A stretch of DNA of 24,903 bases from a virus, in IMG/VR virus record IMGVR_UViG_3300023215_000843, positions 1 to 24,903 of that record. One strand, given 5' to 3'. Made by a program: the position numbers and the translations under genes. How positions within the stretch are numbered: position 1 is the stretch's first letter; each line of letters begins with the position of its first letter. The notes under the pieces are model-generated. The model made no database searches and was not told the origin of the DNA. It was given only the letters and a program-made list of their open reading frames with translations. Shown here piece after piece: positions 16,532 through 24,775 of the stretch.

Positions 16532-18922
16532 TTAAAAAATATTCCAATTAAACCCAGAACACGCAATATAAACAATAGGAGCACCCCCCGTGTGATAGGT
16601 TTTATACCACAATCTATTGTCCCATAATGGCACTTCGAATGTTCCCCCAAAATTCCCTACATTAGCTGTAACAGCAGTTTCATGAATCCTAAAATACTCG
16701 TCAAATGCATAAACATTATTTGTGGTCAAATATATTTTTTTAGAATATCCACCATTAAGCTGAAAATATCCTCTCAATTTTGCAAGTTTCCAAGGCAGAT
16801 CAGGTAATATATTAAGTGTCACTAAAGTTCCATCTACCCCAGTGGCAGTCGGTGTATAACTTGCACTAGCAGCCGCTCCAGCAATATCGGTAAAAACAAG
16901 TGGATGTATTACAACATTTCCTTTTTGGTAAAATTTCCTATTAACGCTAGAATCTCGATAAACGGCTCCTACTAATCGAAAAAATAGGGTTCCCGCCGGA
17001 CGATAGAATTTCTCATCTAAATTGTCATTTAATGCGGTTGCTGTTGTTGCGGTTGATCCAACTACTCGAGTAACTGTCAAATTAGAAATTACCCATATAA
17101 AAACCCACCCCGTCCCGACATCAGCATCGTCCATTGAATTAATTTCGCCGGCATAAGTTGCGTTGCATTTAAGAACGAGCCTAGAAGAATTAGGAATTTC
17201 GACAACTACAGCATGACCATCAAGTGAGTGTAAGGTTAAATAATCAGCCCATAACTCTACTTGATGGTCATTATAAGAGCCGTTATATTTCATGACAAAA
17301 CCTTCGTCACGATGAGGTTGAGTGATTACCCCACTCGTTAGTGTCACCTTATTAAAGGTTACGTCTGCATTTGTTGTAACATCCTGGTTTATTACACTTG
17401 CTGATTCAACATCAAGATTGCCACTAAGTGTTAATGAGCGATTTGCATTCCCTGTAATAAGGCTTAACGTGTAATCAGCATTAAGATCATTTACAGGCTT
17501 AATGATAAGAACATTATTTGATCCAGAATCTTTTATTTGTAACCCCGTATTACCAAGGGTTATTTTACCAAACTCTGCTGTCGTTGAGGCAACTGATAAA
17601 TCTTGATCTATAACTGAGCCTGAGCCTTCTATAGAGATAGCTGTATTTGTTCCAGTATCCGTAGTAATAGTTAGAGTTCTATTATCCGTAAGATCAGCCC
17701 CAGGTTTAATAGTAAGATACTTATCTCCAGAAGTCTCTTTTACACGTAGACCAGTATTAGGAAGAGTTAATACATCAAAAGCTGCTGTTGTTGAATTAGC
17801 TGATAAATCTTGATCAATAACTGAGCTAGTACCTTCTATAGAGATAGCTGTATTTGCATTACCAGTAGTAATACTAAGTGTTCTATCTGCTGTAAGAGCA
17901 GACGCAGGTTTAATGATAAGAGCATCTGTTCCACTGCTTTCTTTCACACGTAGACCAGTATTACCTAGAGTAACCCCTGTAAACGTTGGAGAAGCATCAT
18001 CAGTAACATCTTGGTTTATGAGAGAATTAGCCTCTACACCTAAATCGCCTGCAACCGTCAAAGTTTTATTAACATTGGCATCTATGGTTAATATACTACC
18101 GCCAGGAGCTTTAATTTCGAAGTTCGTCCGATCTGACGCAACCCTCATATAACCAGTAATTGATCCACCTTCTTCTATATCAATTCCTGATAATGCTCCA
18201 GAATCAGCACCTCCACCATCATTTATTATAATATTATTGTCTTTAACAGTAAGATTAGTGGTGTCAACCGTAGTCGTTGTTCCATTTACTGTTAAATTGC
18301 CACTAAGGATAATATTACCTGCAAAGGTCTGAGGATCAGAGCCTATATGTGCAAGAGTTGCAGTAGTTTCAGGTAGGGTAAGTGTCTTTGGATTAGTACC
18401 TGTATATTGAAGCTTTACAGATTGAGTCGATACACCATCTGTATAAATATAAATTGATTCGGTAGCTAATAAGGCAGTTTCATTTGTATTTTGTAGGAAT
18501 GTAAAAATCTTATTAGTATCATCCCAAGTAACACTAGCATTAGTTTCACCCATACTACCGATACCACCAATAGAAGTCGCACTAATTGCGTTATCATCTG
18601 TCAAACGTACTTCTTCGCCTTGATCATTTACATAATATAAATCCCCTGATTTTTGGTACAAGGCCATTAAATCTGTTTCAGAATCTAATGTAGGGTTTGT
18701 AGAATTAAGCCTTATTGTTCTAATGCCTATAGCATCTTTATTGTTAAAATTTAATTCTGTAGATATATTTATGCCAGCAGGAGTGACTTGAATCCCTTTT
18801 GCAGAACTATGGTCATGATTATCAATTGTATCAGCGTTAGTGTTAAGGTTTGTGGCCCACGTTGGACCTGCCGTTACATTAACGTCTGGTTTAGTCAATC
18901 CCATATTTGCAGTTGTTGCCAT
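16532..18922 (-). CDS. Tail fibre with tandem repeats (796 aa)
   Basis: Likely host-receptor-binding tail fibre. The N-terminus (LTKPDVNVTAGPTWATNLN at 9-27, then IDNHDHSSAKG) matches a virion-attachment module seen in many podovirus and marine phage fibres. A beta-rich shaft follows: NLTVNGTTTTVDTTNLTVKD (209-228) is a shaft motif shared with other phage fibres. Then come three units of about 68-72 residues (roughly 303-511), each holding an NTGLRVKESSG-like start, an I(I)KP strand and an NxxLTLSIT strand. The C-terminal 260 residues (about 535-796) are unlike the repeats and probably form the receptor-binding head. GAGGT sits before the ATG. The stop TAA is part of the next gene's ribosome site. 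Confidence 0.83.
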   Translation of the reverse strand: MATTANMGLTKPDVNVTAGPTWATNLNTNADTIDNHDHSSAKGIQVTPAGINISTELNFNNKDAIGIRTIRLNSTNPTLDSETDLMALYQKSGDLYYVNDQGEEVRLTDDNAISATSIGGIGSMGETNASVTWDDTNKIFTFLQNTNETALLATESIYIYTDGVSTQSVKLQYTGTNPKTLTLPETTATLAHIGSDPQTFAGNIILSGNLTVNGTTTTVDTTNLTVKDNNIIINDGGGADSGALSGIDIEEGGSITGYMRVASDRTNFEIKAPGGSILTIDANVNKTLTVAGDLGVEANSLINQDVTDDASPTFTGVTLGNTGLRVKESSGTDALIIKPASALTADRTLSITTGNANTAISIEGTSSVIDQDLSANSTTAAFDVLTLPNTGLRVKETSGDKYLTIKPGADLTDNRTLTITTDTGTNTAISIEGSGSVIDQDLSVASTTAEFGKITLGNTGLQIKDSGSNNVLIIKPVNDLNADYTLSLITGNANRSLTLSGNLDVESASVINQDVTTNADVTFNKVTLTSGVITQPHRDEGFVMKYNGSYNDHQVELWADYLTLHSLDGHAVVVEIPNSSRLVLKCNATYAGEINSMDDADVGTGWVFIWVISNLTVTRVVGSTATTATALNDNLDEKFYRPAGTLFFRLVGAVYRDSSVNRKFYQKGNVVIHPLVFTDIAGAAASASYTPTATGVDGTLVTLNILPDLPWKLAKLRGYFQLNGGYSKKIYLTTNNVYAFDEYFRIHETAVTANVGNFGGTFEVPLWDNRLWYKTYHTGGAPIVYIACSGFNWNIF
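17387..18016 (-). repeat. Coding tandem repeats in the tail-fibre shaft
   Basis: Three units of about 68, 69 and 72 codons. The TGLRV/TGLQI motif recurs at residues 322, 390 and 459 of the fibre, and VIDQDLS/VINQDVT ends each unit. DNA identity between units is clear in places (for example the block coding NTGLRVKE), so recombination between copies is possible. Confidence 0.75.
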
Positions 18923-18931
18923 TTTTTTACC

Positions 18932-19255
18932 TCAAAATATCCATACGTCGATTGTTGCAATACCAGAACTATTGATAATTATGATTCTATCTTTATTAAT
19001 ATTTGTTGAATTAATAAATGTAGTTATTCCTGAATCAGATTTTGTTATTAACATACCTGTATATTTCCGATCTAATCCATGACCAATTCCGTTATCACCT
19101 GAAACTAGAGACACATCCTTTTTATGTATACCATCTAAAAAAGGTGCTCTATTTAGTATATTAACTACATTTATTATTTCATCTTGAACCAGACCTAATT
19201 CCCTAGATTTAACAGGGTCTGAAGCCACAATATTTGAAAACTTTAGAAGACTCAT
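18932..19255 (-). CDS. Small virion protein, fibre- or tail-associated
   Basis: A 107-residue protein with a helical N-terminal half and a C-terminal beta part: DVSLVSGDNGIGHGLDRKYTG, then a strand-turn-strand ending IATIDVWIF. This resembles a small phage structural protein often found beside fibre or adaptor genes (pattern nHgLgRkptGw... tvdlWvF). Its ATG overlaps the adaptor stop by one base (TAATG), so translation is probably coupled. The exact place in the particle is unknown. Confidence 0.55.
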   Translation of the reverse strand: MSLLKFSNIVASDPVKSRELGLVQDEIINVVNILNRAPFLDGIHKKDVSLVSGDNGIGHGLDRKYTGMLITKSDSGITTFINSTNINKDRIIIINSSGIATIDVWIF

Positions 19256-20103
19256 TATATTACATATAGATTATCATAGGCAGAGACATCTGTAACTGTT
19301 GTAGGCTCTCCCGCATCTCTTATATTTGATGCACCATTAATCCTTTTAACTAAAGAGGACTTATGACCTACTAATGGACCTATATCAGATTCTTCTTTTA
19401 CTAAGCATCTTATAGCTGCATCCACAATTACAAATTCATCCCAACCAGAATATCCATCCATCATAAGGTTAAGCTTACCAAAGTTAGTTACAGCTCCTAG
19501 TGCTGAAGAATCTAAATCTGTAACTACTGTTGTAGCTGTTACCGATACAATTTTCTGTTCTACATTATAAGTTGCAGGTAAAAAATCCTCACCCAATAAG
19601 TAATCACCTGCTACATAGTTTTTTGGGTCTGTCGTATATGTTGTATTAGAACCCGTTGCAACAATGGTAGCAGATGTGAATTCTAATAATCTAGGGTTTG
19701 GAATATACCAAATCCTTATAGTGTCAGAACTTGTCGGTGTAGGAGAAAAGAATATCTTCTCACCCTGTATCCGATACTTTAAGCTGGATGCTGACCTAGA
19801 ACGCTCAGAAAAATTATATCTATGAATAGGCATATAATCATTACCATTCTTATAATCGACACCTCTAGCTTTATAGAAATCACTAGGGAGATCATAAGAT
19901 TCTGTATCAGAAACTAAAGTAATATCACTATTTTTCAGAAAATAATCTTCTTCATAATTCTGAATAATAATATCATACAATTCGTTCCAAGCATGATTAA
20001 CATAATCATCAACTTCGGCATCAGAGACAAATTGGGAATTCTCCATATCTGCCCTTCTACGTACATTAGTTCTTATACTGTTTAATCCAACCCGTTTAGG
20101 CAT
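19255..20103 (-). CDS. Head-tail adaptor / tail tubular A-type protein
   Basis: A 282-residue adaptor-like protein that probably joins portal and nozzle. The start (RTNVRRRADMENSQFVSDAE, then VDDYVNHAWNELYDIIIQNY) is the typical helical N-terminus of podovirus adaptors, with ITLVSDTESYDLPSDFYKAR (61-80) and FFSPTPTSSDTIRIWYIPNP as family-type strands. An extra beta-like insert covers roughly 140-205 (TSATIVATGSNTTY, later VSVTATTVVTDLDSS). The end returns to helices (VIVDAAIRCLVKEESD). A TTAAGGA site lies eight bases before the ATG. Its place between capsid and tail genes agrees. Confidence 0.72.
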   Translation of the reverse strand: MPKRVGLNSIRTNVRRRADMENSQFVSDAEVDDYVNHAWNELYDIIIQNYEEDYFLKNSDITLVSDTESYDLPSDFYKARGVDYKNGNDYMPIHRYNFSERSRSASSLKYRIQGEKIFFSPTPTSSDTIRIWYIPNPRLLEFTSATIVATGSNTTYTTDPKNYVAGDYLLGEDFLPATYNVEQKIVSVTATTVVTDLDSSALGAVTNFGKLNLMMDGYSGWDEFVIVDAAIRCLVKEESDIGPLVGHKSSLVKRINGASNIRDAGEPTTVTDVSAYDNLYVI

Positions 20104-20104
20104 A

Positions 20105-20308
20105 TTATTTCCTTAAAGATTTCAACGCCCTGATTATCTTTTTTATATCTTTATTCTCAATCGCATCAATCAATTCATTAGCCATGAATTCTTCTTCTGC
20201 ACTATGAGCATCACAAGAACCCTCTTCATGATCATCAGAATCATCATCAGATTTTTTCATCATTGGTCCAAGAATAATTCCTGCGATCTTTGCATTATTA
20301 GAGAGCAT
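20105..20308 (-). CDS. Small acidic protein next to the capsid gene
   Basis: A 67-residue protein: a short hydrophobic start (AKIAGIILGPM), an Asp/Glu/Ser-rich middle (KKSDDDSDDHEEG) and a helical basic end (ELIDAIENKDIKKIIRALKS). Small proteins of this build, with an acidic centre and an AxELxxAxxxxDxxxxxxAL-like tail, occur near capsid or portal genes in several podoviruses, but their function is not known to me. The ribosome site is weak. It lies one base before the adaptor gene start. Confidence 0.55.
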   Translation of the reverse strand: MLSNNAKIAGIILGPMMKKSDDDSDDHEEGSCDAHSAEEEFMANELIDAIENKDIKKIIRALKSLRK

Positions 20309-20331
20309 ATCTAACCATTACTTTAGAGAAT

Positions 20332-20355
20332 GTAGCCCACCCGAAAGCAGGCTAC
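20332..20355 (-). terminator. Hairpin just after the major capsid gene
   Basis: On the minus strand, GTAGCC (20355-20350) pairs with GGCTAC (20337-20332). Three further pairs, two of them G-U, close a six-base loop. No T-tract follows, so it is probably a partial terminator, RNA-processing or mRNA-stabilising element rather than a full stop. Its place right after the capsid gene would let capsid mRNA exceed the tail genes. Confidence 0.4.
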
Positions 20356-20363
20356 TGAAAATA

Positions 20364-21590
20364 TTAAGGTAGAGTGATATTACAATTCCAACCAGGAGCA
20401 GTGCAACCTAGTTGAGCATAATATCCTGCACGAATCTCAACACCATCATCTGATGATTGACGTAACATTTCAAGTCCGTCATGCCTCAAAATTCTAGGAG
20501 TTGCACCAATAGAATAAAGCTTCCAAGTGTCCATCTGGACTAAGAAAGCTCGTGATACTGGACAATCCTTGTCGGGTATGATCTTAATTATTCCTGTAGG
20601 CGCATACATCTCAACACCTTGGAAAGAAAATTTGCCAACCTGTGCAACATCTCTTTGTACCTGAGAATTCAAAGTCGTAATTAAACTTCCAAAGTCAGTA
20701 AAAGAGACAAAGCAATAATCAGGTTTTCCACCTTCTCTACCAAGTCGTACTGAAGCATTAATGATAGCTAAGTCTACACTTGCAAGCGAACCACCATTAT
20801 ATCGTTGGCCTCCTAGTCTAGTAGCATCAGAACTTCTATCTAAACCAAAGAAAGAATCACCAGAAGCAGGAGCAGTAGTTGGTAACCAACCAGCCAACCC
20901 AGTAACTTTATTACCTTTATCACCTTCCATAAAGACATAATCATTATTTGCAATTGCACTAATTCCAGCAGAAAGGTTTCCTGTCATAGTCACCTGCATA
21001 GTAGTCGCATTTCGATCAATCGCAGAAACTTGCAATGTTCCTGATCGAACAGCCGTACCAGTGGTTAAATTATGAACTGAAACTTTCTGATTCTTCTCAA
21101 AGTTTACAACATCATTATCATCAACAAGATCAAGAGTTGCTACACCAAAAGCACCGCTAGCATTGTTTACTTTACCAATACTTCCTGAACCATCTCCAAA
21201 AAGAGATTTACTCAAAGAGTCCGATAATGCTCTAAGGGTTCCATTGATTTCACTTGTTGAAGCAGAAAGAAAAGCATACTCATCACCTCTTGAGGCTTCA
21301 AGTACTTCGCCACCAATAGTGACAACGCCATAATCTTTCTTACGGGTAAGGAGAAATTCTGCTAAAGAAGAAGCAGAAGCATTTGACTGAGCAGTTGAAA
21401 AAGTAGAACTTCGACCTTGCCCATGTCCATATATTACAGGGACAGGAAGGTTCTTACCTTTGAACTTCTCATTTTTTGGAACCATCGCCAAAAAGGGATG
21501 ATTAGGATATGTTAAATCTTTGACTGCATCAGCCGTATAATACTGCTTTAATGCATCATCAAAAGTTGTCATTGTTGTTGCAGTTGCCAT
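20364..21590 (-). CDS. Major capsid protein, HK97-like
   Basis: Forms the head shell. It has 408 residues and is placed straight after the scaffold, with the strongest ribosome site of the block (AGGAG, 8 bases before ATG). Typical features of the podovirus capsid family are YPNHPFLAMVPKNEKFKGKN (28-47), the STFSTAQSNASAS stretch, ALSDSLSKSLFGDGSG (121-136), and the P-domain/A-domain end GKFSFQGVEMYAPTGIIKII with WKLYSIGATPRI. A beta-rich insert lies at about 150-230. No protease is visible, and the N-terminus shows no long delta domain, which agrees with a separate scaffold gene. Confidence 0.85.
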   Translation of the reverse strand: MATATTMTTFDDALKQYYTADAVKDLTYPNHPFLAMVPKNEKFKGKNLPVPVIYGHGQGRSSTFSTAQSNASASSLAEFLLTRKKDYGVVTIGGEVLEASRGDEYAFLSASTSEINGTLRALSDSLSKSLFGDGSGSIGKVNNASGAFGVATLDLVDDNDVVNFEKNQKVSVHNLTTGTAVRSGTLQVSAIDRNATTMQVTMTGNLSAGISAIANNDYVFMEGDKGNKVTGLAGWLPTTAPASGDSFFGLDRSSDATRLGGQRYNGGSLASVDLAIINASVRLGREGGKPDYCFVSFTDFGSLITTLNSQVQRDVAQVGKFSFQGVEMYAPTGIIKIIPDKDCPVSRAFLVQMDTWKLYSIGATPRILRHDGLEMLRQSSDDGVEIRAGYYAQLGCTAPGWNCNITLP

Positions 21591-21603
21591 TTTAGACTCC
21601 TAG

Positions 21604-22551
21604 TTAAGCTGTTCTTTGACCTTTCAAAACTTTAACAGCTAATTCTAGTCGATCTTCATCAGTTAATAACTCATCTCGGCTAGGCTGTTGTAAGCTCCTA
21701 CTTTGTTTATTTGTTATAGTCTTACTATTTTTCTTAGCGATAGGAGTCAGCGAAGGCGTATCTTCATTTTGTAAACTAGTGCGACCAGTAAATTTTTTAG
21801 CCTTTGAAAATATATCTAACTGATTTTCAAAGTATTTTTCAACATTTTCGAGTACATCTTCCATAGGTAGCATTTTAGCTTCACCTGTACTCTGTAACAT
21901 ACGATTAGCATATTGTGATTGGATTGACAAATAAATATCCTTGGCAGCATCCCAATTGATTGAGCACAATTCAAAGTCTTCGTCATTTTCTTTAACATGT
22001 ACACCAACTTCAGCCATATATGTTTCAACTTCTTGTTGCTGTGTTTTTATTGTACTTTCTAATTTAGATTCTTCCTTCTCTTTTAATAATTGATCAACCT
22101 GTAGTTTTAATTCCTTTAAGATTTCATTTTCAGGTGTACTACTATCAGGTTCATCACTATCTATTATTTTATTAGTTACTTCTTGGTACGATGTACCAAT
22201 ATCCTTTAAGAACTTTAAGGGATCATCTTGTGCAAGTTTCTGCATATCTTCATATGACTGAACATTCTTGCTAGTTTCTTTTAAATCTTTCTCTCTGCTC
22301 CTAACCTCTAATTCCCTACGATTTAATTCCTCAAAAGCTGCATGTAATTTGTCAGTGTTATCAGTATCCTCTTTTTCTGGTACTTCCTCTTTAGCTTCGG
22401 CAGCAGGAATCGCCACATCTTCCACATCATCTGTTTTAACATCAACATCATTATCTGTTCCTTCATTAGCCACATTATCATTAATAAATTCATCAATCTG
22501 GCTAAATTCCTCTGTCGATTCTGCTACTTCCTCTTGAACTTCTTCGGTCAT
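21604..22551 (-). CDS. Scaffold protein
   Basis: A 315-residue, strongly acidic, helical protein between portal and capsid genes: the standard place and composition of a phage scaffold. The first 65 residues are almost all Glu/Asp/Val/Ala. A coiled-coil stretch runs about 68-180 (ELNRRELEVRSREKDLKE, then LKLQVDQLLKEKEESKLE). The C-terminal 65 residues are basic and Ser/Thr-rich, as in scaffolds that bind capsid through a positively charged tail. AAGAGG precedes the ATG, and the start overlaps the portal stop. No protease motif is seen. Confidence 0.8.
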   Translation of the reverse strand: MTEEVQEEVAESTEEFSQIDEFINDNVANEGTDNDVDVKTDDVEDVAIPAAEAKEEVPEKEDTDNTDKLHAAFEELNRRELEVRSREKDLKETSKNVQSYEDMQKLAQDDPLKFLKDIGTSYQEVTNKIIDSDEPDSSTPENEILKELKLQVDQLLKEKEESKLESTIKTQQQEVETYMAEVGVHVKENDEDFELCSINWDAAKDIYLSIQSQYANRMLQSTGEAKMLPMEDVLENVEKYFENQLDIFSKAKKFTGRTSLQNEDTPSLTPIAKKNSKTITNKQSRSLQQPSRDELLTDEDRLELAVKVLKGQRTA

Positions 22552-24422
22552 TATACCTCTTGTTGTTGTTGTGGATTAATCGGCCCCTGCCCTTGTGGTT
22601 GGCCCTCTGGTTGTTGAACTTGTTGGCCCTGTACTAATTGTGCTTGAGCTTGCTGCGCTTGAGCCTGTTGTGCTTGAGCTTTACGTTGCAACTCTATTTG
22701 CTTTTCAATAACCTGCTCTTTTGCTCTATCCTGTAAAAATAATACTTGATTTAACCAAGTCCTAAGTATCTCGAGTCTTTCCTCTGAAACACCATTAATT
22801 CTGGCATTCAAAATAGCCCTAGTAAACTTATCTTGAGCAAGAGCTAAATCCATCTGAGGATAAGGTTCAGGTGGTTGTTTACCATCAAGTATATCTGAGA
22901 CAGCTTGATCAATATAATCCTCATTAACTGTTGCTAATGTTTGAAATGAATCCAAATCTGGAACATTAAGTAATTTGATTGTTTGTTCTCTTGAGGTTAT
23001 AAGTCCAGCTTGCACCAATTCTTGAATCATTTGTAATCGACCTGTAGGTGTAGACGGCAAAAGAGATACAGGAAAAACTCTCATCAAATATTCGTTTTCA
23101 TCCAGACTTACCTCCTTCCATTTAAGTTTCCTTAAACTTTTTTTCTGCATCCCTAATACCGTGAGTGAGTCTCCTTCATCATCAGATTTCTTAACTAATC
23201 TAATAATCCACTCTGCCGCTTTCATAAAAGCATTTTCATAATTCTGGGCGGTAGTCATAAAACGTTCTGTTTCAACATCTTGTAGTGTTCTAAGCGCAAC
23301 ACCTGCTGATATACCTTTTGGCTTCGTAGATGTAGCGGACAGTTGAGATATTCCCGATATTTCATACGCATCTCTTTTCATCCTATCTAAGTGTGCAAAA
23401 ACTTCACTAGGGACAACATTAGGGGTATAGATTTGTGGCGGTCTTCCTGTATAATTAATTATTGTTCCCTCAACATTCCTAATATGGGAAGGAGAAACGT
23501 TTGATCCTGCTTCAATCATTACAAAAGGAACTGCAAGTAAATGTATGGATTGAGCAATCCTATGAAGAGTTTGATTAATTTCAACCTGAATCCCAAATAA
23601 TTGCTCTGTTAATGATTGTCCGTACCATGATAAATTAGTTTTGTTCCATCTGAGAAAGATAAAAGGGAAATCATCAAATAACCAAGGTTCATCGAATAAG
23701 CATCGTCCCTCAATAGAGATGATGTGCCTTCCATCATTTGCAGTTGAACTACTGGGCAAATGCCATGCTTCAATGCATGTGATATTATCGTCGTTGGTGT
23801 CATTTGAACCCCCTAAATTTACTGATTCCTCAGAAACTGGAATATCACCGTATTCTTGCTCTAAAATGTACCTAGAAATGTCTCTAACTTGGTATAAATG
23901 TGTTGCTTTACCAAAACGCCCTTCCTGTTCATCTACAAATATTTCCATCGGAAAGACTTTTTCACACTTTATGTCACCATCCTCTTCGAATATTTTTAAG
24001 ACTCCAATATCAAAAATTGTTGAATCTAAAAAGACATCAGGCATCTTTGTATAAATATCCATCCTTAGAAACATACCCTCAACAAAATCGCCTAATAATT
24101 CAGCACGTTTTGCTAACTCTTGGTTATGGCCTTGAGTCAAAAACATCGGTCTTGGCTTATTTTTAGAAATTTTCGAAGTAATTGTATCGCATACAGACTG
24201 AACGATATTAATTTTAGAACGCTCACCCTTACGACTATAAAGGTTATCGGTAACCTCTATTCCTCTATCACTGATAGAATAGTTCCTATTACCGTATAGC
24301 CTTAAAAAAGAAAGGTTCTCAGCAATACGTTTAGACTGCTTCTTCCTTAACATTTCTACATAAGGAAAAAGAGAGTTGTGAACACTATTTTCTTCTTCTA
24401 GCCACCAAAAGTTCTGTTTCAT
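22551..24422 (-). CDS. Portal protein
   Basis: Twelve-fold ring at the head vertex through which DNA is packaged and ejected. It has 623 residues. INIVQSVCDTITSKISKNKP (71-90), LLGDFVEGMF and VFLDSTIFDIGVLKIFEEDG (130-149), ERVFP-type KVFPMEIFVDEQEG (155-168) and DAYEISGISQLSATSTKPKG (351-370) followed by SAGVALRTLQD are typical of podovirus-type portals. The last 60 residues are Gln/Ala-rich (AQAQQAQAQQ) and probably disordered. The start ATG overlaps the upstream stop (TGATG). A second copy of its first 31 codons lies in the inverted arm at 24810-24903. Confidence 0.87.
   Translation of the reverse strand: MKQNFWWLEEENSVHNSLFPYVEMLRKKQSKRIAENLSFLRLYGNRNYSISDRGIEVTDNLYSRKGERSKINIVQSVCDTITSKISKNKPRPMFLTQGHNQELAKRAELLGDFVEGMFLRMDIYTKMPDVFLDSTIFDIGVLKIFEEDGDIKCEKVFPMEIFVDEQEGRFGKATHLYQVRDISRYILEQEYGDIPVSEESVNLGGSNDTNDDNITCIEAWHLPSSSTANDGRHIISIEGRCLFDEPWLFDDFPFIFLRWNKTNLSWYGQSLTEQLFGIQVEINQTLHRIAQSIHLLAVPFVMIEAGSNVSPSHIRNVEGTIINYTGRPPQIYTPNVVPSEVFAHLDRMKRDAYEISGISQLSATSTKPKGISAGVALRTLQDVETERFMTTAQNYENAFMKAAEWIIRLVKKSDDEGDSLTVLGMQKKSLRKLKWKEVSLDENEYLMRVFPVSLLPSTPTGRLQMIQELVQAGLITSREQTIKLLNVPDLDSFQTLATVNEDYIDQAVSDILDGKQPPEPYPQMDLALAQDKFTRAILNARINGVSEERLEILRTWLNQVLFLQDRAKEQVIEKQIELQRKAQAQQAQAQQAQAQLVQGQQVQQPEGQPQGQGPINPQQQQEV
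22641..22685 (-). repeat. 15-bp tandem repeat in the portal C-terminus
   Basis: Three copies of a TGCTTGAGCTTGCTG-like unit (22641, 22656, 22671), coding AQAQQ pentads of the Gln-rich tail. The copies differ by one to a few bases. The tail length could vary by slippage. Confidence 0.6.
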
Positions 24423-24456
24423 CAGACTGCACTTCTAAAGATAATATCGTCATTGA
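24329..24456 (+). repeat. Left arm of a 128-bp perfect inverted repeat
   Basis: Native copy. It covers the end of the Xre-like ORF and the first 31 codons of the portal gene on the minus strand. It is an exact reverse complement of 24776-24903 by direct comparison. The central loop between the arms is 319 bp. Confidence 0.97.
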
Positions 24457-24775
24457 TTTCTTCATGCTCATTAATATTTGAGCCAATAGACAACGGTTTA
24501 GGTTCATATACTATAGATATATTATCTATTTGTATACTCTGACATCCATTTTCCTTACCTATCTCAGCAAGGGTTCTAACTTGGTTAACTATACTAGTAG
24601 TTAGTATACTCTTTAATTCTGTATCTTCCAACTGACTTTCTGTATTGTCAAAACTGTTTAGTTGCCCAACCTTACTTTCTCCTTCTCCAAACAAAATCCA
24701 TTGAGAACTATATCCATATCTTAGCTCTATACTGTTGGCTAGTAACTTTGATACGTTCCCCTTATCTTTAAGAAT
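24422..24775 (-). CDS. Xre-like (Cro/cI-type) ORF, 5'-truncated at the fold-back junction
   Basis: Open frame directly before the portal gene, overlapping it by one base. A TTG at 24694 can serve as a formal start, but it has no Shine-Dalgarno sequence, and codons upstream read on sensibly to 24775: NVSKLLANSIEL followed by RYGYSSQWILFGEGES. The YGxxxxWxLxGEGE run is the usual end of the helix-turn-helix domain in Xre/Cro-cI-type regulators. This frame meets a stop at 24776-24778, right inside the inverted arm, so the real N-terminus is missing. The C-terminal 80 residues (for example SIQIDNISIVYEPKPLSIG) have no family I recognise. A late-gene regulator or packaging accessory is possible, but only a guess. 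Confidence 0.5.
   Translation of the reverse strand: MLKDKGNVSKLLANSIELRYGYSSQWILFGEGESKVGQLNSFDNTESQLEDTELKSILTTSIVNQVRTLAEIGKENGCQSIQIDNISIVYEPKPLSIGSNINEHEEINDDIIFRSAV

Noticed and set aside
23641-24054. 137-codon open frame on the plus strand
   Set aside because: Antisense to the portal gene, with low-information composition and no neighbour on that strand.
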